Shown here: in pieces, positions 9,448 through 21,619 of the stretch
Position numbering within the stretch: the first letter of the stretch is position 1
Layout of the letters: every line of letters begins with the position of its first letter
Origin: Ophiosphaerella korrae
Taxonomy: Eukaryota; Ascomycota; Dothideomycetes; Pleosporales; Phaeosphaeriaceae
DNA: 64,000 nucleotides
Assembly: GCA_028456385.1 (NCBI GenBank)
Contig: JALNQF010000133.1
Location: 57,098 to 121,097 of the forward strand
Direction of reading: 5' to 3'
The notes under the pieces: model-generated
The model's input: only the letters and a program-made list of their open reading frames with translations
Told to the model about the DNA's origin: nothing
The model's database searches: none
Program-made: the position numbers and the translations under genes

Positions 9448-10810
9448 TCAAGGCTTAACCGCCGCTGGCAGCGGCGTCTGCAACGTCTGCCCAACCTCAC
9501 TTAATCCAGAGGCCAAACTGTCACCCCTCTCACCCTCCTTCTCCGTCTTCTCCTCATACACAACCCCTTTCTCCCCCCGACACGCCTCAACATCAACAAT
9601 TGTATCTACCGACTCCGAATGCGGAAACTTCTTCCCTGGGTGCCGTGCAACATACTCATCGTACGACAAACCCGCCATCTTAGCCTCCCTTCGAACGCCC
9701 CGCACACGAAACAACCATATAGCCTGCGACGCAAAGATGCCCGTCTCGAGCAGCATACACGCAATGTAGAGGCTGGCGCCCAGAGCGTCGAACCACTGCT
9801 GAGCGACGATTGCCATGAGGGAGAAGAAGGCGCCGGCATAATCGATGGTCAGGAACCAGAAGTCGATGCCGACGACTCTGCCGTTACGTTTGGCGAGCTC
9901 GAAGAAGGGGGGGATCAGGCCGATCACTTGGATGACGGAGGCGGAGATGGCCATTAGCATCATGGGCCATTGGACACCGCGTTTGTAGGGGCCACGGAGG
10001 GTGAGGATGAGAACCATCTCCATCAAAGCGAAGCTGCTTGCGAGGGCGATGGTGGCGATGGTGGCGGTCCAGGCTCGCCATTTGCTATTGCCTATTAGTT
10101 CACCATCTTTAATTGGAGGGATATGACTGACTTGTGGTAGTATAGTGTTTGTCCCCAAGCTATTAGAGTTAGGCCAGCGAAGGCTTGTGGCTGGAATTTA
10201 AGTGCAAAGTTGAAGTTCTGCTTGGGTTAGTGTTGCTCGTGGGCTATGGGAAGTCGATTCTACCTGGACGATTGCATATACGCCAAAAGGCACGCCACCT
10301 GTAGAAATTAGCAGCGTGTAAACAAGGGGCAGGCAAGCAGTCATACAAATTGACCATAGTATTAACATTGACCCAGGCAGACCGTCTGTATTTTTCCGAC
10401 GCCAGTTGTGCCATATTCTTTGAAATGTCAACCAATGTATCCTCATTACTCTGCCAACACTTACTGTGGGATTATCTGTGTGTCGTTAGCAATGCTCATA
10501 GAACCCTCTGATGAATTACCTACCTGAACACACCAGCAGCTATTTGGAAGCACGTGTTAGTATCTCAATCTCTTGATTTCAGCCAAACACTTACACTACA
10601 CTTGTATTAGTAGAGATCAGCCATAACAGTTACAGAACCTACCAGTCCCAAGGGTCTGTCGTTCAAGTACAGTTAGCAAAGAGATCAAGAACGGGTCGAG
10701 TGCAGTAACTTACACCAAGTACGTTCGCAGCCTAGCATTGTGTCAGTGGAAGTTCTATTGGCGTGGGGTTGAACACTGACAGGGGGAATATGTTCCTGAG
10801 GTCTATCCAT
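9448..10810 (-). CDS. PQ-loop repeat membrane protein with ten exons and a putative 1-nt exon
   Basis: Seven-helix-type PQ-loop protein, a family of lysosomal/vacuolar transporters and related proteins. Exons: 10810-10781, 10731-10714, 10655-10643, 10595 (1 nt), 10539-10524, 10475-10465, 10417-10347, 10298-10264, 10217-10132 and 10084-9448. They total 918 nt, 305 aa, and every junction is in phase. The first PQ motif is rebuilt only by splicing (GTLGTVCWCVQIIPQIWHNW); a second, weaker repeat is VIQVIGLIPPFFELAKRNGR. Helices include TIALASSFALMEMVLIL, FLTIDYAGAFFSLMAIVAQ and SLYIACMLLETGIFASQAI. The C-tail is hydrophilic and Glu/Lys-rich. The substrate is unknown. A single-intron alternative around exons 3-5 exists (see findings). 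Confidence 0.8.
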
Positions 10811-13800
10811 GGCCTAGATTTGGTTTGAGGATCGCACTGGGAAAAGATGATGGACAGAAACAGGGCAAGAGGCCTAGGTATTATATGCAGAGGAAGGTCA
10901 AGCGAAAGTTGCTTCCGAGGTGATGAGATGAGTAAGTGATAGATGCGAAAAGGAAGTCTTGGCTCTACTGCAGCAAGAATGAGATATATTACAAGCTATT
11001 GCATATGTATGATGCGAGAAGGATAGCCGTGATGTCGGGACGGAGGAGCTGTGTAACTTCTGCGGCAGCTCGGTAGGTAGACAAATGTCGCACAGGTGAA
11101 GTCCTCCACTAATGAGAGGAGGCCGGACATAACGACAACCACTGAAACTAGGGTAGCTCCGCAATGCCTGCATGTGAGCAAAAGTGAGTGATGACGAGTA
11201 CCCGACGTCCAATTTCACTAGTTCTGCCGCCGTAGTCGCGTGCAAGTTGGGTGAGGTGATTCTAAATGTGGTACTCAAATGAGTAACTTCAGGCAATAGT
11301 GGAGAGCTTCAGCCCGCGGAATACCTCCCCTGCATCCGCGGTGAACCCACTGAGCTCAAGACATGCACGAATTGGGTAACTGGTGAGTGGCTTCTTTAGT
11401 GCGCAGGGATAGGTTCACTTCCCCAGTGGATCTGCACTCCGATTGGCGAAGCGAACTCATTTGTGCGCACCTCTACCTAGTCATGTACCCTCCATCTCGA
11501 CAGACACAGTCATGGTGCTGATGGGAAATCTTGTTTCTACTGTAGATTTCATATTTCCTTGACCTCATAGATGCTGATGGTGCAGGGTTACTTGGATAAT
11601 GACCAATTTTCTTCAACATCGTTGGAGGACTTGATACGCTTGTTTTTTCGCGCTGTGTGCGGTATTCGCGCAAAAAAGAACAAAGTAGCGTCGGAGGTGC
11701 GGCTCATCCAATTCAGCGAAACATAAACTCAGCTTAACGGGGATTGCTTATCGCCCTAGGAGGATAGCGCTTCTCAGGGAAAAACTTTGGAGTACGTGGC
11801 TGGCGTGCGATCTGGGTGGAGGGCTTGTGAGACAGATGCATTGCATCACCTGCATTCCCGAACCACTCCGGCGGATCCCAACGTGCATATCGTGGCGTCA
11901 ACACAAAGGCATGGGCTTTATGATTCGACCTCATATTTTGTGCGCCTGCAAACGGCCTAGCAGGAGGCTCTGTCTTCCCCATCCGAGCGCATACCTGGCC
12001 TGCTGTTCCTGAGCCCGCAGAAGCTCGCAGTAGCTAAAGGTTCCGAGGTAGACAGGTAACTAACCCCGACAGCAGTATGACGGACCATACGTTGAATTAG
12101 GTTTCTGGCAATGCAGTAGGTCCACAATCCATGTGGGTAAGTAGTAAGTTCTAGGCTCTGGAATGTTTGAGAACCTGCACGGAAAGGATAATTCAGTTCC
12201 ACTGTTCTGCACAGCTCAACAGGCACAGGCAGGCGTTAGCTCGCAGGGGGACCAGGATTGTCCCCATATTTGACCGTAAAGAGATTCACCATCATCAGCC
12301 ACTAACTAAAACAGCCGCCTTCAAGCGGCCGCGCATTGCGCGGTTGGCATGTTGTTTCTTCACGGGCCGGATCAGGTGAAGCCGTGTGGAACCGTTGACA
12401 AGAGGCGGGGTCGCATAACCATGCCACGAAATAATAGAGCAGAGCAGTTAGGGGAGACCGGGTGCCTGGCCGATCGACGAACCTGGGTTCGTCCAGTTAT
12501 GCACTTCAACATGTTGCCATATTGCCACGGCTGTCTCGCCGCCGTTGCCGCAAAAAACATCTGTTGAGCGTTGCACAACGCCAGCCATTTCCCTCGGATC
12601 GGCAACACGCCACAAACTTCTGGGACCGCTGAATATACTGGGACCAGCATTGTGCATTCCGAGTTTTACGGGATGCACAATTTTAGCGAGACCCGCGTTC
12701 ACAATGCTAAGTTTATTCCATGTTTCTTTCCTGCCGCGCAACGCGACCACTACTGCGAGGGAGAGACTTGGGTTTGGGATACTTTAACAGTCACCAATCG
12801 GACTACCTCCGATTCTCGACCATAGCTGGTCAACTCCGAAACCTAATCGTTGTTGTCTAGGGCGTTTGGATCTTTGACATGGCTGGGCATGCATATACAG
12901 TACATTGCGGCCTTCAGACCAAGGGCTACGTCCAATGGCCTAGGGAGGTGGTGATCTTCGGTATGCCGATGCTGCTGATAAGCCAACAACGGTCCGAAAC
13001 CACAGCCTTACCGAACATGACCCCAGCCAGGGTCTTGAGAACTCTCCGACTAACAACCGAGGAATCGTGCATGGTGTAAAGGCTGTTATCGGTAAGCAAT
13101 GCTCCGCGATCCTACAACCCTTTACTTGAGCTGCTCCCTTGGTAGTAATGATCTTCTTGTTGCATGGTCTGGCCACGACGGGATTTGGATCCTGATGATT
13201 CCTTAGGTTGGTGGTTTCATGGCTTGCCACTGACTAGCAGTATTTGTTACTCCTAGTATCTCGTCATGGACAGGGTAAAAGATGGATGCTCGTCGTTGGA
13301 ACGGTTCTAAGCATTAGTAGAGGATTCAGCCAAGGAACTCTCGGATTGGTGAGAAATACAATCCACGCTTCGATTGAGTATTGACAGTGTTAGGAAGCCA
13401 TAATTGCCTGCTCATGGCAACGTATAACTACACGCTTTCTTGGTTACCGCTGGGCGCATCGCTTAGAGGGGCGGCGTTACTATCTTGATTTCTCGAGAGC
13501 CGCTGTAGCCTCGTAAGCTTCCAGACATATTCCTGATTGGCGCCAGATCCCGGGAACAATATGCCCATTTACAGAAGGATCTCGGACACCGCGGGCAGTT
13601 GTGGCTGTAGCTGCATGAGGCATCGAGAAGACGAAACACGCGGCTGCCTGGTAGTCACAAGTTTGTCTCAATAATTCCCTGCCAGTATGACGACAGAAAT
13701 GCAGACCGTCACCGATGAGGGCAGCTTGACCCAGATGAAGTGTTCCTGGTGTAGAAACCTGGAGCTGACTGCATCAGTGGCACTTTGCGCCCGTTTCTCT

Positions 13801-15046
13801 GCATTACTGCAGGCATATGTGGAGAAAGAGAGGTTTACTTCAAAACCTAGGCTTGTGTGATGGTACCCATCATGCACTGCGATGGAGGTTGCTATAGGAT
13901 AATAGGGCCGTGTTAGTGTGCAACCTTGCCTAACGACTCATCATGATGGGTATGGCATCCTGCCGAACAACGTGCGAACACCTGGGCCAGTCCCATGGCC
14001 TATCAATATTGAACTGAGAGGCTTTGCGGGTTATCATGGTAGTGTTGGAATGTGTTGTCGCCGCTCCCGATGGAACAGAAGGCTCGATGGTCGCTTCGCA
14101 GCCGATACACTTCGATCCCCTCCATTGCGGCTATGCAAGAGCATGCACTTGCATCAAATTGTGGAAGGATTTCCCAGCAACTGGTTCGGCAAGCCACACT
14201 CACTGTGACGAGAACGGAACGGCCGTAATGTGGTCCTCTATCACCCTTTTTGTCACTGATCGCGAGCAGTATTATCTGAGCGCTGTTGAGGCGTTATTTC
14301 GCATGCCGTCAACTCAAACTTTGAGCACTGAAGGAGATCCACTTTTCTGAGAGTTCTACGAAAGTTCTTGCCTTGCAGCTACTAGGCCCGGTACTCTGGG
14401 GCTACGCGTCAATTAGCCAAGAATCATGAGTATTGGGTATCGTCCGCGATGGCATTCGGCGGTGTGTGTTGGAAGAACATGTAGGAGGGATGACGTGGCA
14501 CTGAAGGTGGTGTTGCCGTCCAGTTGATGTTGTGAAAGGACAATCTGTGCCGAGAAGGAGCACATGGCCACGGCTTTCGGAAGGACCACCAAGGACGAGC
14601 TACAGGCTGATGCACGTTATGCACATAGGCCTGCTTTTTGGCAGTTCACATGTGCAATAGAGTATCAAACAGCGGACTGGGACCACCGGGGTTTAAATTA
14701 GAACTAGATTACTACTTCCTGGGTGAAGACCAAAGGGTGGGGAATAAGTATTGAAGCGATAAGAAAACATACGAGAAGCAGTGTCATGTCAAGACAGTGG
14801 AGCGGCACACACCATCCAAGACGCTGCCACTATCTGGTTAGAAAATGGATGCCCGAGGTAAGAAGAAAGGTCCAATATCCCTCGTCTCCGGTATCTGCAA
14901 CATGTAAACCGCTGCATGATGAACGCCCATGCTGCAGTTTATAGTTTTGTTGCCCCATATCTCAAGACTCAAGCGCGCTATCCACAACCACTCAACCCGT
15001 GGCAAACCAAGGCTGGGCAGTTCAACGAGGTGGCGGCGCAGTGCGC
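10811..15046. other. 4.2-kb region without recognisable genes
   Basis: Only short open frames occur, none with family-like motifs, and stops are spread over all frames. Base composition is balanced, not the extreme AT of heavy RIP. No transposon ends, long direct repeats or RNA genes were spotted by eye. It could hold long noncoding RNA or a very decayed element. Confidence 0.5.
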
Positions 15047-16479
15047 CTATGCGTTTTCAGTGTCGGTGTCGATCTGACCACTTTGTTCCCTGTGCATGCG
15101 GGCCTCAATCTCCTTCAGCTGACTCTCGCGAGCTAGAAGCTCCTGCCGCTTCTCGTTAATCTCTCGCTGGACCTTGACCTCAATCTCGCGTAACTTCTCC
15201 TCTTCGCGTCGCAGTTGCTCCTCCTTCAAGCGTACGGACTGGCTGGCAAGATCCTCGGGGTTCATCGACGAGTCACTGGAAGGTAGGTTAGCATGTAGAG
15301 CGCAATTGATACCTGGCAAACTTACGCAGCAGCACCACCTTCGACAGACTTGCTAAGTTTCTCGGTACGGTAGTTTTCGTAAAGGAAGTCATGCGTGATT
15401 TCCTTGAGATCGGCGAGGTGGCTGTGGAGAAGTGCACTTCGGACCGCGAGGAAGTCTGAGTGCCGAGGATTGTCGACCTCTACAATACCCCAGGGGTATT
15501 GCCGTGCGCGAACTCGTCGACCATTGACCTCGACGATGTCTTCGGAACCAACAATGGCGAAAGGCATCAAGCCACGGAGCTCGGCATTCTCCTCGACGGT
15601 GTCCTCATCATCCTCCTCGATGTCGTAGGGGAAATTGTATACAGGGATCCTATAGTGCTCAATGTCCTCCATGACGAGCTTCTTCGACTCGGCCAGCTCG
15701 GCGGGTGTAAGAGAGTCAGCCTTGCCAATGACGGGGATGACGTTGCAACGCGGCGACAGGCGCTTCATTAGCTCGATGTCGAGTTCGCGAAGACTAAAAT
15801 GTGTAAGTGGCTGATCGAACATGGGGTGATGTTACTGACCCGTGGCCTGTAGGTGTGATGAAGTACAACAAAACGTGCACACGATCGTCTCGGAATCGGG
15901 GGTTACGCTTGATACGTGACTCCTCAGCGAGAATGCCATCGTATTGACGCTCGAGGTATCCAACGATTTCTTGGAAACTAAAGTACGGTGAGCGACGACC
16001 TGCGATATCGACGGCGGCTACCTACCTGGCCTCATTGTCGATCTGGTCCCCAAACCCGGGAGTGTCGACGATGGTGAGTGAGATGCGGGTGCCTTCCTCG
16101 TCGAGTTCTGTCAGGAGGTCAGCCAGGTGCTCTTCAACGGCCACGTGGAATGCAATTGGGAGGCATACCAACGGTGATGGGCTGGATCTTGACGCCCTCC
16201 TCGACGTGTGCCACGGTTGGGTCGTCCGACTCCTTATGCTCGAGGACCTTCTTGCCGCAGAGGGTGTTGACAAACGTGGTCCGACCTGTGCCCGAGGCGC
16301 CGCAGACCATCAGACAGAACTGGATACCTTTCTTGACATTCTTCTTTCTGCGCGTCTTGAGGGTCTGTCAAACGGTTAGCGGGTGTTTCAATGGCTTGGG
16401 CAGGACGCGGGGGGGACGACGCCGCGGCCGCGTGTGCCTGGGGACGAGGCGGTCTGGGGGCAGGGCGTACCGAGGACAT
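15047..16479 (-). CDS. CDC11: Septin, Cdc11/AspA type
   Basis: GTP-binding filament protein of septin rods and rings at septa and hyphal tips. Six exons: 16479-16471, 16364-16169, 16107-16026, 15977-15840, 15793-15326 and 15275-15047; 373 aa, frame closes exactly. Exon 1 codes only Met-Ser-Ser, followed by a 106-nt intron. The P-loop is GASGTGRTTF, then DTPGFGDQIDN (G3) and GKAD in VIPVIGKADSL (G4). The septin-unique region includes RQYPWGIVEVDN. The C-terminus is a coiled coil of about 70 residues ending QLKEIEARMHREQ. Similarity to yeast Cdc11 (NTLCG after the P-loop, SALLHSHLADLKEITHDFLYE) supports the subclass over Cdc3, Cdc10 or Cdc12. Confidence 0.9.
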
Positions 16480-17186
16480 CTTGGAGTTTGAGCGTTGAAC
16501 GTGGTACGTAGTGGCGGGGATGCGTGCCAGCAAGTGAGGCAGCCGACGTGTGCAAAAGGCAGGCTGGTGGTGAGGCAGACGGGGAGTTGATGGAGCGAAC
16601 GTCGTCGAGGAAATTTGGGGACGTTGGCAGCAGCTCCCTGCGCAATGCAAAGGGGCTCGCTAGCGCCAGCGGCCCCGGTCGTCGTCTCCTGCTTGGCGCG
16701 ATATATGGCGCCATACCGCTTTGGGCGAGCATTTCCTCGAGATTGTGAGTCGTGCAGCCGCGGGCGCAGTGTACGGCTGAGGGCAGGCTGGACAGATGTA
16801 GCTTGCTGGGCCTCGTACTATCACGCCTGCATGATAGGAAAGGAATAAACCCCCAGATGCAAAAGTCGGCGTCACGTGCACGACGCCTTCCTTCGGTTAG
16901 CTCCCGTCCCGCTAGCGCGAAGCTTGGACTCATGACCATACTGCCGCGGATGACATGGTAAAACGATTCCCGCGCGAGTTCCATGAAACATATCTTCACT
17001 CCCAGCTATTCTTTTTCCGCTACTTCACTCGCTCCTCACGCCGTATATGGGCCTAGCATGCCGCCAGCTTTTCTAATCACGTCTATCGCGCCGTTGCCTA
17101 GGCCGCCTCGTAGCACGCCGAAACCAACGCCTTCGCCCCACCCTGCCTTCAGGTGATAGCAAGTCCACCACTTCGCAGCTTTCAAC
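16480..17186. promoter_or_regulatory. Divergent region between CDC11 and HSV2
   Basis: About 700 bp between divergent starts. Moderately GC-rich with no named motif recognised; no coding exon seen. Confidence 0.4.
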
Positions 17187-18408
17187 ATGAATACCCGGCC
17201 TATTCTCGACTCGGACAAAGGCCCTTTTGTCCTCTCGGTGTCTCTCAACTCAGACTGCTCCTGCTTTGCTGCAGCCTTGGAGACAGGCTTCCGTGTCTTC
17301 TCCACCAAAACATGCGAACAAAAGGTCGCCAGAGGTAAGAGGTCCACCCCAGCTTCACACCCAAGCTGACGTTCTTGCAGAGTTTGGAGGTGGCATCGGC
17401 TGTGCGGAGATGCTCGGCACCACCCACTACCTTGCCCTAGTCGGAGGAGGGAAGCAGCCTAAGTTCCCCCAAAACAAAGTCTGTGCCAAGGACGCTGGCT
17501 GGGTCTTGATTGACGACACTGACATTGTCAATAAGGTCCAAATCTGGAATGACAAGACCGGAAATATCACTACAGCTCTTGAATTCAAGACTCCGGTGCA
17601 GCGTGTTCGCATATCCAAGACACATTTGGTCGTCGTCCAGCTCAACAAGGTCGCCATATACAAAATGAGAGTGCCGCCTGAGAAGGCGGCCGAGTACGAG
17701 ACGGCCAACAATCCGTATGGGCTCTGCGAGATGGGAAGCGGTACAGTTGCTTTTCCTGGAAGAACGATTGGACAAGTAAAGCTATTTGACCTGGAGACTG
17801 GCAATGTCAGCATCATACCTGCTCACGAGTCTCCACTCCGTGCTCTCGCTCTCAGTAGGAGTGGCGATATGGTTGCCACAGCCAGCGAGCAAGGCACAAT
17901 AATCCGCCTTTGGTCCTTCCCATCCTGCACCAAGCTCGCAGAGTTCCGCCGCGGCGTCGACCAAGCCGCGATCTTCTCTCTCGCCTTCTCCCCCTCTGGC
18001 TCAACCCTAGCCGTCACATCCGATAAATCAACGCTGCATATTTTCGACTTGAGTAACACCCAAACCGTCGACTCCAAGCAGCACAAGTATGGCATCCTTT
18101 CCAAGGTCCCGCTCCTCCCACGCCAGTTCTCAGATACGTACCCAACCGCCTCTGTCAAGTTCGAAATGGGAGACGAGCAAACACATTGGGGCCCCCACAC
18201 CAAGTCCGCTACCCTGAGCGCCGGCATTCCCGGCGTGCCAGGCGGACGCCCAACAAAGGGCCTTCTCGGCTGGCTCGACGACACCACCATCATCGTGTTG
18301 GGTGCCGGCCAAGACGCGCGCTGGGAGCGCTTCAGCGTCGTCCTCGAGGAGGAATCCGGCAAGCAAATCGTTGCGCCCTACGGATGGAGGAACTACCTCG
18401 ACGATTAG
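17187..18408 (+). CDS. HSV2: PROPPIN WD-repeat protein Hsv2-like (autophagy)
   Basis: Seven-bladed beta-propeller that binds PI3P/PI(3,5)P2 and acts in (micro)autophagy. Exons 17187-17334 and 17381-18408; 391 aa. The diagnostic lipid-binding FRRG motif lies in KLAEFRRGVDQA, followed by FSLAFSPSGSTLAVTSDKST, the classic blade after the motif. Earlier blades include FVLSVSLNSDCSCFAAALE and NKVQIWNDKTGNI. The end (ARWERFSVVLEEESGKQIVA...YGWRNYLDD) matches the usual Hsv2 C-terminus, so the TAG is a natural end. An open in-frame extension of 54 codons follows (see findings). Convergent with LAG1. It is distinguished from Atg18 by its shorter length and C-terminus. Confidence 0.9.
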
Positions 18409-18813
18409 CCATCGGACACCGAGCAGGGCGCTGCCGTGCGTGTACTCAATGAGCCCTTCCAGGTCGCCCCTGACGTACCAGAAGAGTCATTTTTCCACAT
18501 ATGTGATTTCGTGCCGCTCGAGCAGCCGTGGGTCGTCGTGAAGCCTGACGAGTGCCGCGAGGCAGACGTATAGCCATATTCACATCATGTAATTCTAGCC
18601 TCGGCGCAACACAATACAAATGCCGAATTAATCATTCACACGCCGTGCCATGTTCTACTTGCAATTCGTGACTTCGCACCCATGTTCAGATTCGTGCTAT
18701 TAGGATACGATACGATACGCAAGCGCCCCCCCGCCCCCCACCCCCACCAGTCCCACATGCATCTAATGTCCCAACGCCAACCAAGCTAGTAACACGCGCA
18801 AAGAAAAACCCAT
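18409..18813. other. Convergent HSV2/LAG1 intergenic region with an open frame extension
   Basis: 18409-18573 continues the HSV2 reading frame past its TAG as a protein-like stretch. 18725-18747 is a C-run tract with G4 potential on the minus strand. The rest is AT-richer 3' flank. Confidence 0.5.
18725..18747. repeat. C-run tract between convergent HSV2 and LAG1 (G4 motif on minus strand)
   Basis: Four cytosine runs of five or more separated by one or two bases, placed between two convergent stop codons. Confidence 0.6.
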
Positions 18814-20480
18814 TTAAGACGGCTTGTCGCAGCCTATACGCCCCAGCAAATCCCTGCGATCCGTGTGCCCTGGGATGCTAATCCCACTGGTCCTCGCGCT
18901 CTCGCGGCGACTCTGGCGGCGTTGTGTTAAGCCATTCATCTTCGTGAAGGTAAGGGCGTCGGCGCCGACTTCTTCTTCGTGGGGGAGGTGGCTTAGGCCT
19001 GTTTCGGTGCAGGTGGTGACCATGTTGAGGATGGTCGAGGTGCGGTCATGGTCGAGGGGGGCGTCTTCGTCGTCGCCTTCGTCGTCGGAGCGGATGTCGT
19101 CAGCGTCGGCGCCGTTGAGGACTTTGTAGACGACGCGGAGGACCATGTAGAACCAGATGCAGCAAAGGGTTTGGAGGATGAGGAGGAGGGTGAGGAAGTA
19201 GTAGCGCATGGTGGGGTTCCAGCATATGGGGCCGTTTTGGTCGTTGTAGGCTTTGAGCAGGTTGCCCCAGATGTTGTTGCCGCCGTGGGCTTCGAAGGCG
19301 GCGGTTTCGGAGATTGGGAGGAAGAGTTGGTTGTTGCCAATTGCGTAGGAGGTGTTTGGGGTTAGGGGGTGATTGGGTGTGAAGTAGCAACCGGGAGCCA
19401 TGTCGAGGGGCGCGTGGTGGTAGATGGACCAGCAGACGGTCATGAAGAGAATGTGCCGGGTGAAAAGCCAGGAAATGACGAAGACTCCAAAGGCAATATC
19501 GCAAGCAGTACTGTAGCCCATATACTTGAGCAGTTTCGCCGTCTAGATTATTAGCACAATGCTCACTAATACGATACCAACGGTGCTTACCGGTAATATA
19601 ATGTCCACAAAGTCCATGATGCACAGAATGACTGCTCCAACTCGCATATGATAGTATCCGTAGGAGAGAAATATAAGCGCAGCGGTGAAGACGTGGTGGG
19701 TGAACATTTGCGCATAATCCTTGCGCTTCTCTTCAATATTGACGACGAGCATTTGCTGGATCCAGAAACCCCATTGGACCAGATAATACCATTTGAACAC
19801 ACCCTCGACTTCTCGGTGGGGCCAGCCTTCCCAGATGCCGTGGAGATTGAGCCAGAATGAAGAGTTGTAGATGATGTACTGCCCGTTATTAGCTTCTCAA
19901 GCACACCTAATTAGATCATGTGTTCTTGCATACCATGCCCAATGACCATGATGCTGTGTAGTACACAATCAACCAGCCCTGCTCTTTGAATCGCTCCAAC
20001 CCCTTCCTTGACCTGATTCCTCCAAGTCTCGCCAGCGGGTCCAAGAGGTACTCCATGCATACGACCCGCATACCTGTGAAAATGACAGTCCACAGTGCTA
20101 CGAATGGCAGGTCATCTATACCACAGCCGTACATGTTCGTTTCGGGGTTGTAATATGACATTTGCAAAAACTTGGAAGTCCTACTTCGCGCGCGGGGGAA
20201 GCAGATGTGGGTGAGAAAGAGAAGGGATATGAGGTTTATGGAGATGCCTTGAGGATTTGTTAGTGGCTATATGCGAGACGAGGTTGAGCTCCTGGATCCT
20301 ACCAATTTGGTGATTGCACAACAAGCTGCCTAAAGAGGCCAGCAGGCCCTCGTTCTCGTTTTTCTTGTGGCCTGGCTTTCGTCTTTGCGGGGCGATTGCG
20401 ACTTTGCGTTGGTGCATCTCGGCAATATGAGTTCTGCCCTCGGCCATGGCACTGGTTGATTGCACAGCTTTTGTCGCCAT
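18814..20480 (-). CDS. LAG1: Ceramide synthase (TLC domain), Lag1/Lac1 family
   Basis: ER multi-pass enzyme that N-acylates sphingoid bases with fatty acyl-CoA. Four exons: 20480-20303, 20247-19934, 19878-19591 and 19542-18814; 502 aa. The N-tail is basic and cytosolic, followed by INLISLLFLTHICFPRARS and the LPFVALWTVIFTGMRVV helix. The TLC/Lag motif core includes GWLIVYYTASWSLGMYIIYN and the catalytic His pair in MFTHHVFTAALIFLSY, then HMRVGAVILCIMDFVDIIL. The C-terminus (about 80 residues after the last helix) is acidic and Ser/Arg-rich and may be regulatory. Two ceramide synthases are usual in ascomycetes; which class this is cannot be decided here. Convergent with HSV2. Confidence 0.93.
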
Positions 20481-21619
20481 GATGGGCTATGTGTGTACAG
20501 TAATTTGCAGACGGAGAGAAAGTGCAGTGCGGTTGCAGGGCTGGCTCTAGGGAGAGGTGTTCTCGAGACTGGCTAGGGGTGGAGACTGCTCTGGGCGCAG
20601 CGTGTGTAGCGGCAGCAAGCTGGTGGTCGCTCAATGCGTGGATGCAGCCGAGACGTAGAAATCCCAGGGCAATTGGGATTGGTGGGTGGTAGCGAGGGTG
20701 GACGGGGCTCCCTTTTCAAGACCAGACGGCCATTGGAACAAGAGCGAGGAAGGATGAGGTATGGTAGGCCCTCTGCGCGCAGTAGAAATTGTCGGCGGGG
20801 GTGGGCGCGCAGATGTTTCGAAGGGGAAGCGGTGTGGTCCTGGCACTGGCACGATGTTCAGGGTTTGGCGACGTGATGGGCAAGCGCGGATCGCAATGCC
20901 CAAACAGGCAGATGGTCCGTCTAATTGGTGATGGGATTTAGGTTATTATGTCGACGAGCAATGCCGTGTGTGCAAGCAATTGATTGTCTTGCTGCAACTG
21001 TGGACAGATATAGGAGACGAGTTTTTAGCCTTCAGATGCGTCTCGCTAGTTTTTTGGTGGAGGTTTGGGGGAGCTGAAAAGCGCACAACTTGCAGAGGCA
21101 GCCCGTCTGGCACTCAATTGGCAGAAAGGAGGTGGCAAGCGGGGTCAACGACAATCTGCCTCTTGCTCTCCCGTTGCTGTTGCTGTGCGAGTCAAGCGTA
21201 TCAACGCGTTTCGTTGCTTCACGGAAAGGGTGCCAAGGACGCCGATGCAAGCTTTCTGCACCGAGACTCAAGGGTCCGCTGCAAGGTTGGCGCCCATCCA
21301 ATAGAGTGCCCATCATCTGCCGCTCCATATTGCTACCCCGCTCATTCGTGGGAGCAGCCTCGTTTAGCTGCGTTCACAGGGAGGCCAGCAAAGATGGTGA
21401 GAGGTGGGGTACCTAGCCAAGTACCTATTCAAGACGCGGGGGCATTGGACTGGGTGAAGTACAGACATATTACGAAATGCTTGTTTGACAAAAGGTGCTA
21501 ATCTACTAATGCCCTACTTGGAGCTGATCCCGAAACAAACGAACCGTGTCCCCCAATCCCACATGACCCCTAATAACGCCCTATGAAATATTCTTCCCCA
21601 CATAACGCTATCCATTGCA
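20481..21619. other. Intergenic region between LAG1 and the Bax-inhibitor gene
   Basis: About 1.1 kb lying 5' of LAG1 and 3' of the Bax-inhibitor gene. The longest + frame (20968-21501) shows no family motif and looks like chance. No RNA gene recognised. Confidence 0.5.

Noticed and set aside
12349..12825. Overlapping short frames on both strands at 12.3-12.8 kb
   Set aside because: No motif on either strand and no splice model; most likely random open stretches.
20968..21501. 177-codon + frame between LAG1 and the Bax-inhibitor gene
   Set aside because: No motif, no plausible promoter context, and overlapping open frames in other phases point to chance.
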